64,000 nucleotides of DNA, from positions 35,383,293-35,447,292 of the forward strand of contig NC_092639.1 in assembly GCF_039555335.1 (NCBI RefSeq), in the 5' to 3' direction. The notes below the pieces were generated by a model. It made no database searches and was not told the DNA's origin. It saw only the letters and a program-made list of their open reading frames with translations. This document shows positions 34,070 to 46,850 of the stretch, piece after piece. This DNA comes from Amphiura filiformis. Lineage: Eukaryota; Echinodermata; Ophiuroidea; Amphilepidida; Amphiuridae. Both the position numbers and the translations under genes were made by a program. Each line of letters starts with the position of its first letter. Position 1 is the first letter of the stretch.

Positions 34070-36895
34070 CACTTTGTTTGAAATCCTATATTGGTTGATA
34101 CAATGCAGGTTAGAAAAATAATATTGATAAAGTTTCACTTTCTAGACAAACAAATATATATATTATTTGTTTAAAAATTATATTTGTACAGTTTTAAGGC
34201 ATGTTAGAGCTTTCAGACCATATTTTTTTCTATTTGGGTTATTTTGCTTTTTAAAATAATACAATTTATTTCGGCAGGGTAATACATGGATCTTACAGGA
34301 AATTCATCAAGGGTCACATTTATATTTCCATATGTATCGCAGCTATCGAGTAATGATAAATTATACAACCAAACGGACAGAAGTTTTTGTAGGGAAAATA
34401 AAACTCATTACAATGAGCCGTGGGAGCTAATGTACTGAAGATATATACCTTCCCTGTGAGTGTGGGCACTGCTCCGACCTGCCTTAAGGGGAAAAAAGGT
34501 TCATCTCATAAACCTGCATGCAATTTAAGTATACAATGTACTATGTGGATTTTTGTAGTTGTCAGAAGAAAAAAATGACTGCGAAGTAATAAAACAACTT
34601 AGATAAATTAGGTTAAAAACAAAGACATAAAAATCTTGCGTACACGCTTGTAACGAAAAAAGAAGCTCATATAAGCATATTAAAGCTTTTTTGTGTTTCA
34701 GAGAGGCAACTTTTTTACACCAAATTTATAATTGGCTCTGGTGGGCTTTCCATATGTGTAAACATAAATGACAATAACTGACACTAACATAACATACATG
34801 TTATAATAGCATTACCAACTACCATAATTTGATACATTTGATATATTTTGTAAAATAAGTATAGGTGACTACACGTACATTATGTAGGCCAGGATCATAA
34901 CTTGCACTTGCTACACAAACTAATATAGATAATTATTCATTTGCAATAATTCTTAAAATATAGTTTCATACACTCAGTTTTGCTAACTTTGAAGTTAGAA
35001 CACATTTGCAATACCATGCAGCCAGGGATTTTTGTGGAAATTCCCCATTCCCAGCTATATGTGATGAAATCAAGCAAAATGAGTCTGATTTTGATCAAAA
35101 TTCAGTTTTCAATTGTATTACATGAGCCATTCTCAAATGCTGAAAACCAGTTGTATGAAAAATGTGGGGCGGCCATCACAAATGTATGCCCAAATGCAAA
35201 TAAAGATATAAAGAAAAACAAAACAAATTTCTCCAATGTGGGGCGACCATGGCCTCCCGCTTGCTACTGACCCTGCTGTAAACCCCATCATAATTACATT
35301 TTTTGCAGATTTATATACATGTATGGTTCCAGAGATATGAATTGTTGGTCCAAAAAATAAAATACAAAGGAACTTGGATACTATTGGGTATGTATCTCAA
35401 ACAATATCAATACATTCCTGACATCCAACTCATTTTGCTTGATCACATCACATACAACTCATGTTTTCTTTCCATTAAATCAGTTTTGTGTGCACTGTTA
35501 CCACTGCATCAGAGCATAAAACTTCAAATTGACAATAAAATCCAGGGGGGGATACTCAGTACAAATGACCATACGGGGGCGTGCCGCAAATATGGGTAGC
35601 ATTTTCAGCCTTTTGGTATATCAATGGCCTCTTTTTCAAAGCCTATTTTGGTATATGAATGGGTCCTTTTTTCAAAAAGTAGAATCACAACAATTTACTT
35701 CTTTTTAAGTTGGAATTGGACGATCTCTTGTTACAAAAACTGTTACAATGTTTAATACTTTTAAGTATTAAACAATGTACAAATACTGTTTAAAATATTC
35801 TTTGGTATGGAAGGTTGGATTTTTCATTATAGTCTATAGACTTTGTACCACATACCAAACATGTAATTATTGGCTTTTATTTCTTAAGCCTACACAATAT
35901 AATTCCACATCATAACATATGTAAATAAACTCTAGAGCATTATAATTTCTAACATTACATTGAAAAGAGAATTTTTTTACAATTCTGTAATCTTGCAGTT
36001 AATCCCTATGTTAATCAATACAATATTACTGAAAATGGGTAACACTAATATTATTCACATAAATTTGCACTTTTTGTAAAAATGTACATTATTTTGTTGC
36101 AAATTTACATTTTGATTTATTGTGCAGTATCAACAATACAATATTTAGTTCATCATAGCGATTAACCTACAGATCGAAACTGAGAATAAAACAAATGTGT
36201 GTTTTGTCTTCTTTGCATACAGATGCAGTTTCATGACAGATATTTGCTTGTTAAAAACAATGCTAATATCTAAATTTTGATCAATTTATGAAGTTCTATT
36301 CAGGCAAATTGCTAAATAAGCTTTTAACAATTACAATATGATAATGCAAACAGAAACCAAAAGTAAGTTGAAAGACCTGAGCTTCTAGGCTAAAAATAAA
36401 CAGTGTTTCCTGTAGGGCGATCACCTTTCGTTTTTGAGAACAATTTTACTGCATGTTTTTTTTAATAGAAATTCAGAAAAAAGAACATTTTCACTGGGCA
36501 TTTTCAAGCAAAAAAATGTTGAGAATTTTTTCCCACATAAAATAAATCTATAATTTTCCTAAAACAATATATTTTCACATCTAACATACTTTGCATTCAT
36601 ATCTCAAGAAATATTAGCAATTTGTGGTATAATTTATTTACCATAAATAATGTCTCTAAAAATATTTAAAAAAAATTAAAAACTGAATTTCACATTTATT
36701 TTTGGATTTTAAGTCGCCTACAGGAAAATACTTGTATTTTAGCCTTATAAAACAACAATAATACCTCGCAAAACATACAGGATGTTAATTCAAAAGTACC
36801 TCATCATTATAGTTTCATAATTTATTTTGGCTGAACTTTTCACTTTTGGATGCAACACTGACAACCATTTAATATTTTGTTCTGAGCATTTCCTT
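34070..36895. other. AT-rich intergenic stretch; one dispersed repeat, one possible relic
   Basis: At 35546-35690 a block (GATACTCAGTACAAATGACC) is shared in inverted orientation with about 12180-12300. At 36401-36726 the ends GTTTCCTGTAGGGCGA and TCGCCTACAGGAAAA may bound an old element. No coding frame is supported. Confidence 0.35.
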
Positions 36896-36899
36896 TTAA

Positions 36900-38235
36900 G
36901 GGGGTAGGGGAGATTGGGGTTAGTTGGAACGCGGGGTAAGTTGAAACATTGTATTTTTTTTCTGACACAAAAAATTAATTTGGTAAAATACTGGCACCTA
37001 GTAATAGGTATTAGTAAGGGTCATCCACCAAATTAGCAACAGCACTGATGCCCCACCAGTGTTGGCTTGGGAAAGGAAAATCTGTTTTTTGACTTACTGA
37101 CTAATGTTTGTACCCCTCGGAAAAGATGCGTTATCTCCATGTTATTTGAAGATTCAGGGGATTATTTTTGAGTATCATAAGCACTGGTAGTAAGTCCCAG
37201 AATAATGTTAAATAAAAGTTTTATTTCATTTCTTCTTTTGTGTAATGAACTTTGAAATGTAAAAATAGGCATCGGGGTTAGTTGAAACTTTTGAGGTGGG
37301 GTTAGTTGACACGTGAAAATCACATAGAAAAATATGGTTAAAAATCTGACTTTTTAAAAATTTGTAACATGTTTACCATTTCTTCAATATTGCTTTAATA
37401 TGGTTAAAAAGTAATAATGCAAGCAAAAAGTGCACACAGAAAGTACATTTTATAATATTTTAGGCTTCTCATATTTTGGTCCATGGTCACACTCGTCACC
37501 TTGTGTCCAAAGTATTGACCCGCACACCCACATATTTATTTATTAATTTTTTCACACTGATTGTATGTTAAAGGGTGCCTTCAAGGGAAGTATAACCCTA
37601 ACAACACAATAATAATTATTTTGAAATTTTTACAAGCCGTGTTTCAACTAACCCCACCCTATGTTTCAACTAACCCCAGGGATGGGGTTAGTTGAAACAC
37701 TTTTTTTCAAATTTTCAAATTGGATTATATGAATAATCATAAGCAGGTCCAATAAAGTTTAAGGCTGTATTTGTAGCATGTATGTATATGTTTATACTGA
37801 TATGGTTAGTGTTTCTTGACGGTTTGCGTTAAAAAGACGATTTTGTGAAAAATGTTTCAACTAACCCCAATCTCCCCTACTACACCCCTGGCCAATTTTG
37901 TGCCTATTTTTGCATTTTTCTCAAAAATTATAGCACATTGGTGACAAGTAAGATATGTATTTGTATTATAGGGGCTAGGACTACAACTACTGCACTGAAA
38001 ATTCAGCCACTCAAGGCAAGTAGTTATTGATTTATTGATCAAATACTGGTTTTCCCTCATTTTTGACTGTAAGTAACTCCACAACAGTTGTCTGTGCTGA
38101 AATAAAATTTCCAGTGCAGTAGTTGTAGTCCTTTCCCCTATAATATACATATCTTACTTGTCACCAATGCACTGTGATTTTTGAAAAAAATGCAAAAATT
38201 GGCACAAAATTGGATAGGGGTGTAGTACGTACCCC
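36900..38235. mobile_element. TTAA-flanked MITE, family T1 (copy a), split by E3
   Basis: TTAA at 36896-36899 and 38236-38239. The left tip GGGGGTA is cut after eleven bases counting the TTAA. It resumes at 37880 with CTACACCCCTGGCCAATTTT. The remainder matches the intact copy at 40747-41098. Confidence 0.8.
36907..37877. mobile_element. TA-flanked element E3 with repeated GGGGTTAGTTGAAAC phrases
   Basis: GGGGAGATTGGGGTTAGTTG at the left is matched by the complement at the right, and TA is duplicated on each side (36905-36906, 37878-37879). GGGGTTAGTTGAAAC or its complement recurs at about 37270, 37310, 37650, 37665 and 37685. The element is 971 bp and non-coding. Confidence 0.8.
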
Positions 38236-38274
38236 TTAAAGATGCATAGTTAGATAGTATTCTGTCACATTGAG

Positions 38275-38585
38275 GCCATAGCAGCTGAAAGGAGTATCCC
38301 ATTATGCTTTGCGGAACAATTAATTTAGAACTACATACGCCATTGAAAATGTACACAGAATCCTTCATTTCAACTTTCAATTTCTCACTTCCCTGAGGGG
38401 TGCTTAAGACTTTTGTATGAAAAATATGACTCCTGAGGTATTGTGCATGAAAAAAATATAGTATTGTTTAACTATGTTTCAATATAAAGCGGCTCTTACT
38501 CATTTTGTTTTATACATTTGCTTTGGAGCAAACAGATCCGCTGCAATGCATGATGGGACAGGCCTTTCAGCTGCTGTGCATTGAG
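38275..38585. mobile_element. MITE with CAGCAGCTGAAGGGAGTATC ends (copy 2)
   Basis: The ends TAGCAGCTGAAAGGAGTATC and GACAGGCCTTTCAGCTGCTG, plus GCGGCTCTTACTCATTTTG inside, match the copy at 29125-29418 in the same orientation. It is moderately diverged. Confidence 0.55.
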
Positions 38586-38599
38586 GCATACATTGTAAC

Positions 38600-40742
38600 C
38601 ATTAAAACCAATACAACATGTATGTTTCCAAATTTTGAGTAGTATTGCTCCAGCGGTTTTGATATGAGAAGCAAAAACGTGTATATACACCTGTACCTAA
38701 GCTACACTTTCGATGTGGTATTCACGACATTTTTGTTTAAACCATTTAAACAAAAAATATTTCAGGTGTTAAATTTGATCAAGTTTAATTCCAAGAACTG
38801 CTATACCCCATGAAAAAGTGGAATTATGCGCAATCCTATCCGGTATTTACAAAAAATCAAGCAAAACATGTTTTTACATGTGAAAATTTCATGAAATTTT
38901 TTTGGTAAAATCATAAAATGAGGAAAAACCTGTTGAATTCTGCACCTTGAAGATGAATTTGTAGCAACAGATAAAATGACATTATAGTGATATTAACTGC
39001 ATTTAAAAGTTGTAGAAGCATTAGAAATAACGTAAAACAGTCCATTTAAGGAAGAAATTAACTTCATAAAAAAAATGGTAAAAAATTAAAAATTTGATCA
39101 GTAATTTTTTGAAAAAAATCATGTGATTTAAATCACGATTTAACTCAAGCAAGAAAAATATCAGCTTTCATCTGATAAATGATGATGAAGAAAATTGGAG
39201 GATTAGGATGTGGATCAGGTCTCCTTTAACTTTCAACATGTTATATGCAGTTATGATAAAACCAAAATATATATCAATTCTATAGTACCTGACTTGTAAG
39301 CCATTTCTTATACACAAAATATATACACAATATTTTAAAGTACATTCTTTATATATATGCCTGGGCAGCATTCAAGTATTTAAAATACAATATTTGTTCA
39401 TGATGCCAGGTCAAAACATACATATTTTATGGCTACTCATTAAAGATTACTAGTTAGAAAGTAGGAAAACACATTTTAGATCTCCACTTCCTACGTACAG
39501 GTGTCCAGACCGGCAACATGCACAGTTGGCATCATACCTGAACAAAGATTCACATAAATATACAAGGATATTTAAAGAAAACAGTCAGTATGACATTTCA
39601 TGTTCACAGATGATACCCCCTTGGCTATGACAACAATGACAACTGGTATCCCCGGGGGAAATCACAGGTGGATTACCAGTAAACAAAATGAGGAAATAAA
39701 ACGGCATCAGTGGCCTGCTACCAAGAAATGAACGTTAAGTCACAAGTTAGTAGTTTTGAGACATCCTGGCTGACTGAATTTATGTTCTTTGTTCACTATG
39801 TTCAGCCTTTGCACCCCCATTTACGAAGGACTTACAGACATACTATTGGCTTGAACAGGTGCATATGAAACAAAGAACACCCACACAATAGCCAAGGCAT
39901 CTTGAAACTACCAATTTGTGACTTTACGCTCATTTCGTGGTACCAGTTCTATACATATTTACTCCGCCTTTGATCACACGCTCAGTGGCAATTTCACCTC
40001 AACATGTAATTATCAACAGTCCATGCTTTTTTACACAAATGGATTGGATACTGAATGAAAAACATGACCAAATATGGCGTGCGATCAAGCAAAATGAGTA
40101 GTTAATGTCACAAAATCAATTTACATAATTTTAAAACATTTTTACCCAATATGCTAAATTCCACAATTAAAGGACAATTTGCACTTTTCCTGAGATAGAT
40201 AACTTTCACACTGTTGAAAACAATTAAATACAATAAGAATTTTCCCATTTTTTTGGCTACAAATAAGTAATTAATTTTTGCTTGATCGCAGTGTGGTCCA
40301 GGACCAACCCAAGGGTACCCAACCAGTTTTGAAATGTCATCTCATTTTTGAAAGACCATTCATAACTCTCCTTTATCTAAAATATATGACATGTTCCACC
40401 TTATTCTCGGGTAATCTTACCTCTCACAAGTTGGTATCCCCTGGTTCTGTTCCATGTTTATGTGCAATTATGAAAGCACCAATTTTGCTATATGCCCAAA
40501 TGTCCAATCTCTGCAATTGACGACAATGTTAGGGCTTAGTTTATGCACCAATTAAGCGGTCCAAAGCAAGGGTCCCACAATCAAACAATGGCAAAACTTT
40601 AATAGAAATATAACTATTTTACCACTATGTCACACATGCATGCAACAACAGATTTGTTTTAGCTCTAGGCTTTAGAATATGGTATACCACGGTCACCACC
40701 CACAAGCTGTGCTTAATCACAGAAATATGCCCCGTTTTCAAA
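38600..40742. other. Intergenic/downstream of ECHDC1; one foldback element, otherwise unremarkable
   Basis: AT-rich sequence. A 224-bp foldback is listed separately. No coding frame is supported. Confidence 0.35.
39719..39942. repeat. Foldback MITE, about 52-bp imperfect arms
   Basis: TACCAAGAAATGAACGTTAA at the left corresponds with several mismatches to the complement at the right (TACCACGAAATGAGCGTAAA). Pairing continues through GTCACAA and GTAGTTT. Confidence 0.6.
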
Positions 40743-40746
40743 TTAA

Positions 40747-41098
40747 GGGGGTACTACACCCCTGGCCAATTTTGTGCCTATTCTTGCATTTTTCTCAAAT
40801 ATTATAGCGCATTTGATACAAGTAAGATATGTATATTATAGGGGCAAGGACTACAACTACTGCACTGAAAATTCAGCAACTCAAGGCAAGTAGTTATTGA
40901 TTTATTGATCAAATATTGGTTTTCCCTCATTTTTGACTGTAACTCCACAACTGTTGTCTGTGCTGAAATTAAATTTCCAGTGAAATAGTTGTAGTCCTTG
41001 CCCCTATAATGTACATATCTTACTTGTCACCAATGCGCTATAATTTTTGAGAAAAATGCAAAAATAAGCACAAAATTGAGCAGGGGTGTAGTACCCCC
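40747..41098. mobile_element. TTAA-flanked MITE, family T1 (copy b, intact)
   Basis: TTAA at 40743-40746 and 41099-41102. The TIRs run about 150 bp from GGGGGTACTACACCCCTGGC and include GGGGCAAGGACTACAACTAC. The element is 352 bp and non-coding. It ends about 85 bp beyond the ECHDC1 stop, so it may lie in the 3' UTR. Confidence 0.82.
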
Positions 41099-41185
41099 TT
41101 AATCCAATGGTGCATGACAGGAGTGGCTTACCAGATTCTAAAGTTGCACTCTTGTTTTATATGTGAAAATTTGTCATTTTCAACC

Positions 41186-43150
41186 TTAACTCTTAGCTGC
41201 TTTAGCAAAGGCCTCTTTCTGATGAGGCCCACCCCACAGAGTAGCAAAAATATCTTTCTCCCTACTTAAAGCTTGATCAAGCGGCAATTCTGACCCTGCA
41301 ATGATGACATTCTTGATTCCCCATATCACTTCTGGTGCCGCGTGTGTGTATGTTTCCAACCAGCTTTTTGTATACTTGACCAAGTCCACATTGGTTGGAA
41401 CCAAATGGTCCACAAGATCAAATTTAAATGCATCATCTGCCTTTATCCCAACTCCACTTGAGAGGATTTTGAGTGCCACACGAGGACCAGTGATTCGCAC
41501 AAGTCTAGTGCCCCACCTAGTCCAGGTGTCACACCCATCATCGATTGGATGAACCAAATTTGTCCCTCTCCTGTTAGCAATCGAAAATCGCATGCGGTTG
41601 AGACTTGGCTCCAGCCCGACAGCTGTGCCACCAATCGCAGCCACGCTGATCATTTTCAACCTCTGCAGGCGGGATAATGCGTTTTGCATGAAGAGACACA
41701 TACGAGCACCAGCGTACGGTTCGTCTAAAGATTGGGCAGTCGCTAAGTCCATTCCTGCGCAGAAATTTTTGCCTTCCTCGTCACCGGTAATTATGACAGC
41801 TTTGCCATTCTCCCACTGCTCCAATTGCTGGATGATGTCTGCTAACTCAACCATCATCTTTCCTGAAATATGAAAGAATGTCACATCCTTTTAGTTACAA
41901 TGTTACCAAAATATGTTTCACAAAGATGTGATGCGAATAGGTTATATTAAATGAGATTGTGCAGACTCTGTTCTGTTATGTGAAACCCATCACATCAGAT
42001 TGTCACACATGTCTACACCAGTGGCGTAGCGTAGCGGGTCATCATATTTGGGGGGCACCGGGTCTGATTGTGGGGGCACTGGGTCTGATTTTTTGACCAT
42101 TTTTCCTAGAGGATTTTTTAAATTTCGCAATTCGATTGGGGGAGGGGCACGTGCCCCCATGATGCTACGCCACAAATAGTATCTGTACACTTTTAAAAAG
42201 CAATTTCTTAAAGACACTAAAAATCATTAGATGGACAATTTTGTTCTGCATATTTTGACACCTCATTCGGCATGATGCAACTTAAAGCAACTTCCCCAAC
42301 TTAAAGCAATTTGAATGAAAAAGGGAGAATTTCCAAAATGACAAAATTGACTTTTCCCTAAAAGTATGCATATTACGAACACAGCGGAGTGAGCGTTCAT
42401 CTGTCATGCTGTAATGAGGCCGCAACACAGGACAGCAGAAATCACCTTGAATGAGGAAATTTATGTCCAAATTTGTCACTTTTGAAACTTATGTCATTCA
42501 AATGCGTACATACATGTAGAACAAAATTAGCCATCTATCGACCACTTTATTTTGTAAAGTTTTAGTGTATGGATACTTTTTGTGCGTACTATATTATACC
42601 TTCAGGCAATATTTTTGCAAATTAATTGAATATTCTGAATCATCAACTTATAAAAGTATGTATTTGGTGGTATTTTAAATATTTTCATTAAATTTGCAAG
42701 ACACTGTTGTCTATAACGCAACAAAAACAATAGGGGTATAGAGTTACACAGCTTTGGTCTACATGTACTCTCTACATGTACATCTTTGGTCTACTCTCAT
42801 GTACCTGAAAGTGCATTGGCCTTTGATGGGTTAGACAAGGTCACTGTTGCAATGCCATTATCTTCATCTTTCTCCAAGGTCACTGTCCCTCCTGTAAGCC
42901 TCAGCAGATTTTTACGTTCAGATTTCTCATTGAAGACTATTGGTGGAGAAGCATCATCCCGAAACTCTTCTGCAGTACGCCAATAGATGCGATGGCTTGA
43001 AGACGTGGGACTTAGCTTGAAGGAGTCAAAGTCGTTCTGGTAGTTATTGTCCATGTTTTTCTGGGCACTGCTGTGTATGTATCTAGCACTACACATTTGT
43101 AATATGCGCCCATGATTTCTAAGCAAATATCCTGGAAGTCTGGCAGCCAT
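41186..43150 (-). CDS. ECHDC1: Ethylmalonyl-CoA decarboxylase (ECHDC1), frame disturbed in exon 2
   Basis: Crotonase-fold enzyme that decarboxylates ethylmalonyl-CoA and thereby removes a side product of acetyl-CoA carboxylase. Coding exons are 42805-43150 and 41186-41862. The donor TTTCAG/GTACAT and acceptor ATTTCAG join in phase 1 to give NALSGKMMVELADII, which aligns with the family. Then come GKNFCAGMDL (oxyanion loop), RMCLFMQNALSRLQRLKMIS and a C-terminus ending WGGPHQKEAFAKAAKS. Between about 41520 and 41625 the family sequence (STACDFRLLTGEGQI, FIQSMMGVTPGLGG) appears in a different frame and then returns. Three single-base losses would produce exactly this, all next to G/C runs or pairs. 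The total is about 340 residues against 307 in human. The first 30 residues are basic and hydroxylated, like a mitochondrial presequence. The conserved flanks favour a live gene with sequence errors over a pseudogene. Confidence 0.85.
42019..42172. repeat. Short hAT-type relic in the ECHDC1 intron
   Basis: CAGTGGCGTAGCG and GATGCTACGCCAC bound a G/C-run-rich stretch containing GGGGGCACTGGGTCTGATT. The target duplication is not clear. Confidence 0.5.
42805..43150 (-). CDS. ECHDC1: ECHDC1 coding exon 1
   Basis: ATG at 43150 opens 115 codons plus one base, ending VTLSNPSKANALS before the donor. A TTTTCCAG acceptor at 43172-43179 shows that a noncoding exon lies further upstream. Confidence 0.82.
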
Positions 43151-43301
43151 GTTAATAATGAAGTTTCAAACCTGGAAAATGAAAATTGAAAGAGCATGCA
43201 GAGGATCACTACTTCGAGTTGCATAGTTTGATAAATTTATATCGAACCCACGACTTGGGATTATAAGTAGTGGTGGGTTAAGGAATCCCGATGCTTCAAA
43301 T

Positions 43302-43842
43302 TTAGGGAACAGGCTTATTTGATGCAGTATGATCTCCTGAGCATTTTGACACCATTTTCATCCAAATCGGCCAAAAAATGAGTTGGTGCCGGCCAAAACA
43401 AGTATTTGGACAGGGGGGGGGTCTGAAAATCAATATTTTTAACAATAATCATTATTATATGCCTAATTCTGTTAAAGTTGGTGCTGATTTGTATGTAATT
43501 GATGTCTAGAATTCCATTTATGAAAGTTGCATCAAAATTGGAGTTGTCGTTTTCTTAAAATGGCTGTTTTACGTCCAAATATGGATGTGAGGGCGCTTTG
43601 CATCAAAACATGCAAACGATCTTTCAAACGGAAATTTACATACAAATCAGCACCAACTTTAACAGAATTAGGCATATAATAATGATTATTGTTGAAAATA
43701 TTGATTTTCAGACCCCCCACAGACCCCCCCCTGTCCAAATACTTGTTTTGGCCGGCACCAACTCATTTTTTGGCCGATTTGGATGAACATGGTGTCAAAA
43801 TGCTCAGGAGATCATACTGCATCAAATAAGCCTGTTCCCTAA
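43302..43842. repeat. 541-bp foldback element with about 200-bp nearly identical arms
   Basis: TTAGGGAACAGGCTTATTTG opens a left arm reaching about 43500. Its complement fills 43634-43842 with only a few differences. The unpaired centre is about 130 bp. No reading frame is conserved. Confidence 0.85.
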
Positions 43843-43849
43843 GAGATAT

Positions 43850-46469
43850 GAAACATCACCCTTTTTAAAAGGCTGTTTAACCTACCCCTATTATAAGGCA
43901 AGCGCGCTAGTGTATGACCATGCATTTTGAGTTGGGCCAGTAAATAGGTGGAGACGTAACATGTGTGTGTGACATTTTGGGGTTCATCTTTCAAATTTGG
44001 AATTTGTCTGGGTGGTAAGACCTTGTGATGGATGGAACCATTGGATTACTCGAGAACTCTAGCTTCAAATTTGCTCAAGATAGTTACGCGTTCGATGCTA
44101 GGGTGCGTTGGTATTTCTTTCGGTCGGACAGCGGTGCAATTTTTTACACCGGAGGTTATTTATTCTGTTAATTTTGAAATTTGAATGAAAGTTATTTCGA
44201 TGAGTCAACTGTATCTTTTGAGCAGGATTTGCCTACATTGGACAGTCTAAAATTAAGCTGAAGTGTAATTTAAGCAACATTTTGCTGCAATCGCCCGTCA
44301 TGATCGGCTGTGTTTACTTCTGAACTTCCATTGCTTTACACAGTGTCATGTTTCAGCGAATACGACTAGATTTTGAATGCAATGGTCTCTAGCCTAGAAT
44401 GTGAAGCTATCGGTGAGCAAATTCTTGGCTCAGTAGACTTCTCAAGCAACCATTGGAGTGAGGTACATGTAATGGCTAGTATTAAAACACATCATGTACA
44501 ATGCACGTACATGTGTATCATTGATTGAATCAGTGACGTATTATAAACTGTGCATATCCCAATTCGTCTTATGTCTTGTTTGTAAATTGTACATGCGAGG
44601 CTCCGCCAATAATCATGATAAATCATAATAATACGATCGGCGAGCTATGCATTGTAGGCGCTGGAACAAATAGCAATTTTTGTTTGTTTTACTGTTACAG
44701 TACCTCATTTGTGTGGCTCAAAATTCAAACCCACATTGAAATATGAATCTATTCTTTATGCAAATCGCACATTATACTAAATAGTTTGCACAGTCATGCA
44801 GTATAGTGAGTATACTGACATGCAAATGCAATATGACTAGCTCACATTTAGTTAGGGGCTGTGCAATAATTATGAGCCCTGGGGGAGGGCAAAATTGGGC
44901 GGGGGAAGAAATTTTGGCGAGCTGAAAGGGGGGGGCAAGCAAGTTTTGGCAAGCCAAGAGGGGGGCAAGCGATTTTGGCACGCATTCATGGGGCACCTTC
45001 TAATTAAAATGCTCTAAAAAGGCTCAGGAAAACAGTATACCTGGTCTCATGTACCCATACCTAGTGTATGGGTACATGGTATAACCAGGCATTCAAACAG
45101 GCACGGAGAGAGCTGTCAAAGAGTGTATATTTCAAAACATGATAACTACACCAGTTATAAAATTCCTGTATACCTACCACTTTCAGCTTGCATTAAAAGT
45201 CCTTATTCCATGTCTGAAAAATATGATCCCCAATTTGTACTCACTTTGTTCAAGAAAGTTTAAATATCCACAGTCAAATTTCAGCTGTATATGTTCAATG
45301 TATATACTCCAAAACATAACCCCAAATCATGATTTCCAATTATTACACCTCAATACAGCCCAAGGCAGTGCAAGCAATAAAAAAGTCACTGTGTGTCCAC
45401 AGAGCATTTAATCCATAGCACCCCAATGTGGGCAGAAAGAAATGAAATTGCAACACTTTCTAAATTGCCAACATGTTAACTTCGTGATTGGTTAATGCTT
45501 GAGTGGAGGGTATTTCAAGACATCATGCCATGCATGTGCAATGATGTGTGCATTCTTGCATCATTACCTGGAACATGTGCATATTATCATCATCATGATT
45601 TGAGGCAAAGTTCTTATTCTCTGGACTAGGTGGTATTGAAGAATAGGACAGCCAGTGCAAGGAATGAGATGGAAAAAAACATCCTATCCTGCATTTGGGA
45701 AGAAGCCATCTCCCAATGAGTGTGGTTGGGAGTTGATATGGCAATTGGGAGGCTTGGCCAAGCACATTGTCATAAAGGTCAGAACATGCTATGATAACAT
45801 CTCTGATCAATTCATGAAAGTTGGACATTTAGGAAGCTGCTGCTGGGAATATTGACATGAAATTGTCATTTTGAAGGAACATACATGTTGAAAATGGATT
45901 CTATAAATTCTTCACCATGTGCTGGTCAAGCTTGAGCAAACATGAAATGGTAAGTGAAACATATTTGGGAGAAAATTACAGCTGTACATCGAAGGTGGCA
46001 TGTTTTGGTTGTCCATTGGGAAAGTGAATTAGTATGATGTTCTGAACATAGGAAAACAGTAAGGAAACGCTTAAATATGCAAATTTTCCTGCTCGCTGCG
46101 CTCGCAACAGGTACCTAGCATTGATCATCAGCTTTTCATCCCACCTACATATAAGTATAAATCATCAGATTTATAAAGTTTACTTCGAGTACTATACTGT
46201 TAAATATCAAAAATATCAATTTTTAATCATTTGCCATAAAATGTGTATTACATATAACATTGCGAATTTCAAAAAATCGAAATTATTTGATATCATCAGG
46301 ACATTTCTTCGTATTCAGAATGCAATTCGATATGTCTGATGTGCTCTAATGTCCCACAATAAATACTGTCCATTGTCCAAACGTTCATACCCCATCCCTT
46401 TATTTTATAATACTAGACCAGAGAAGACGTACATCTTCTATGACGTGCTAGACTAGAGAGTGAAAGTAC
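43850..46469. other. Intergenic, repeat fragments, no gene recognised
   Basis: GGGGCTGTGCAATAATTATG at 44866 begins a common dispersed element tip followed by G-rich text to about 45000. A hairpin TGTACCCATAC/GTATGGGTACA lies near 45049-45077. The rest is AT-rich without a supported frame. Confidence 0.35.
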
Positions 46470-46478
46470 ATTGTTATT

Positions 46479-46804
46479 TAGTGCCGTACTATTACGCTGA
46501 CTTTCGTATTCGGCGAGGAGGACGATTTCGACCTCCTCGTTTGTTTACAAACAGAGAGGTAGACAAAGGGGCCTGTCAAACCAGTTCCGCTTGTCCAAAT
46601 ACTCAAGTATCAAAAGGATGGTCCACAATAGAGACTAAATCAGTGATTCACGCAACATGAATAGGGGATTAAAAAACTGTGAAGTAGCACCATGTGCTTC
46701 TATTGTCCAATTTGCCATCAAGATTTCGAATGAAAACAGTTCAGACCCAGTACACGATAATGTCAGAAATTAATAATTTGTTCTGGGTCTGATTATTCGG
46801 ACTA
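46479..46804. mobile_element. Short element with perfect 9-bp TSD, family N9 (copy A)
   Basis: Starts TAGTGCCGTACTATTACGC and ends GATTATTCGGACTA. ATTGTTATT is duplicated exactly at 46470-46478 and 46805-46813. It contains the short palindromes GAGGAGG/CCTCCTC and CAGACCCAG/CTGGGTCTG. The element is 326 bp and non-coding. Nine-base duplications suggest a Mutator-like mechanism, but the matching tips are only about 4-7 bp. Confidence 0.85.
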
Positions 46805-46850
46805 ATTGTTATTGTAGATCATGTCAAAGATAAGATTAAGAATGCCTACC

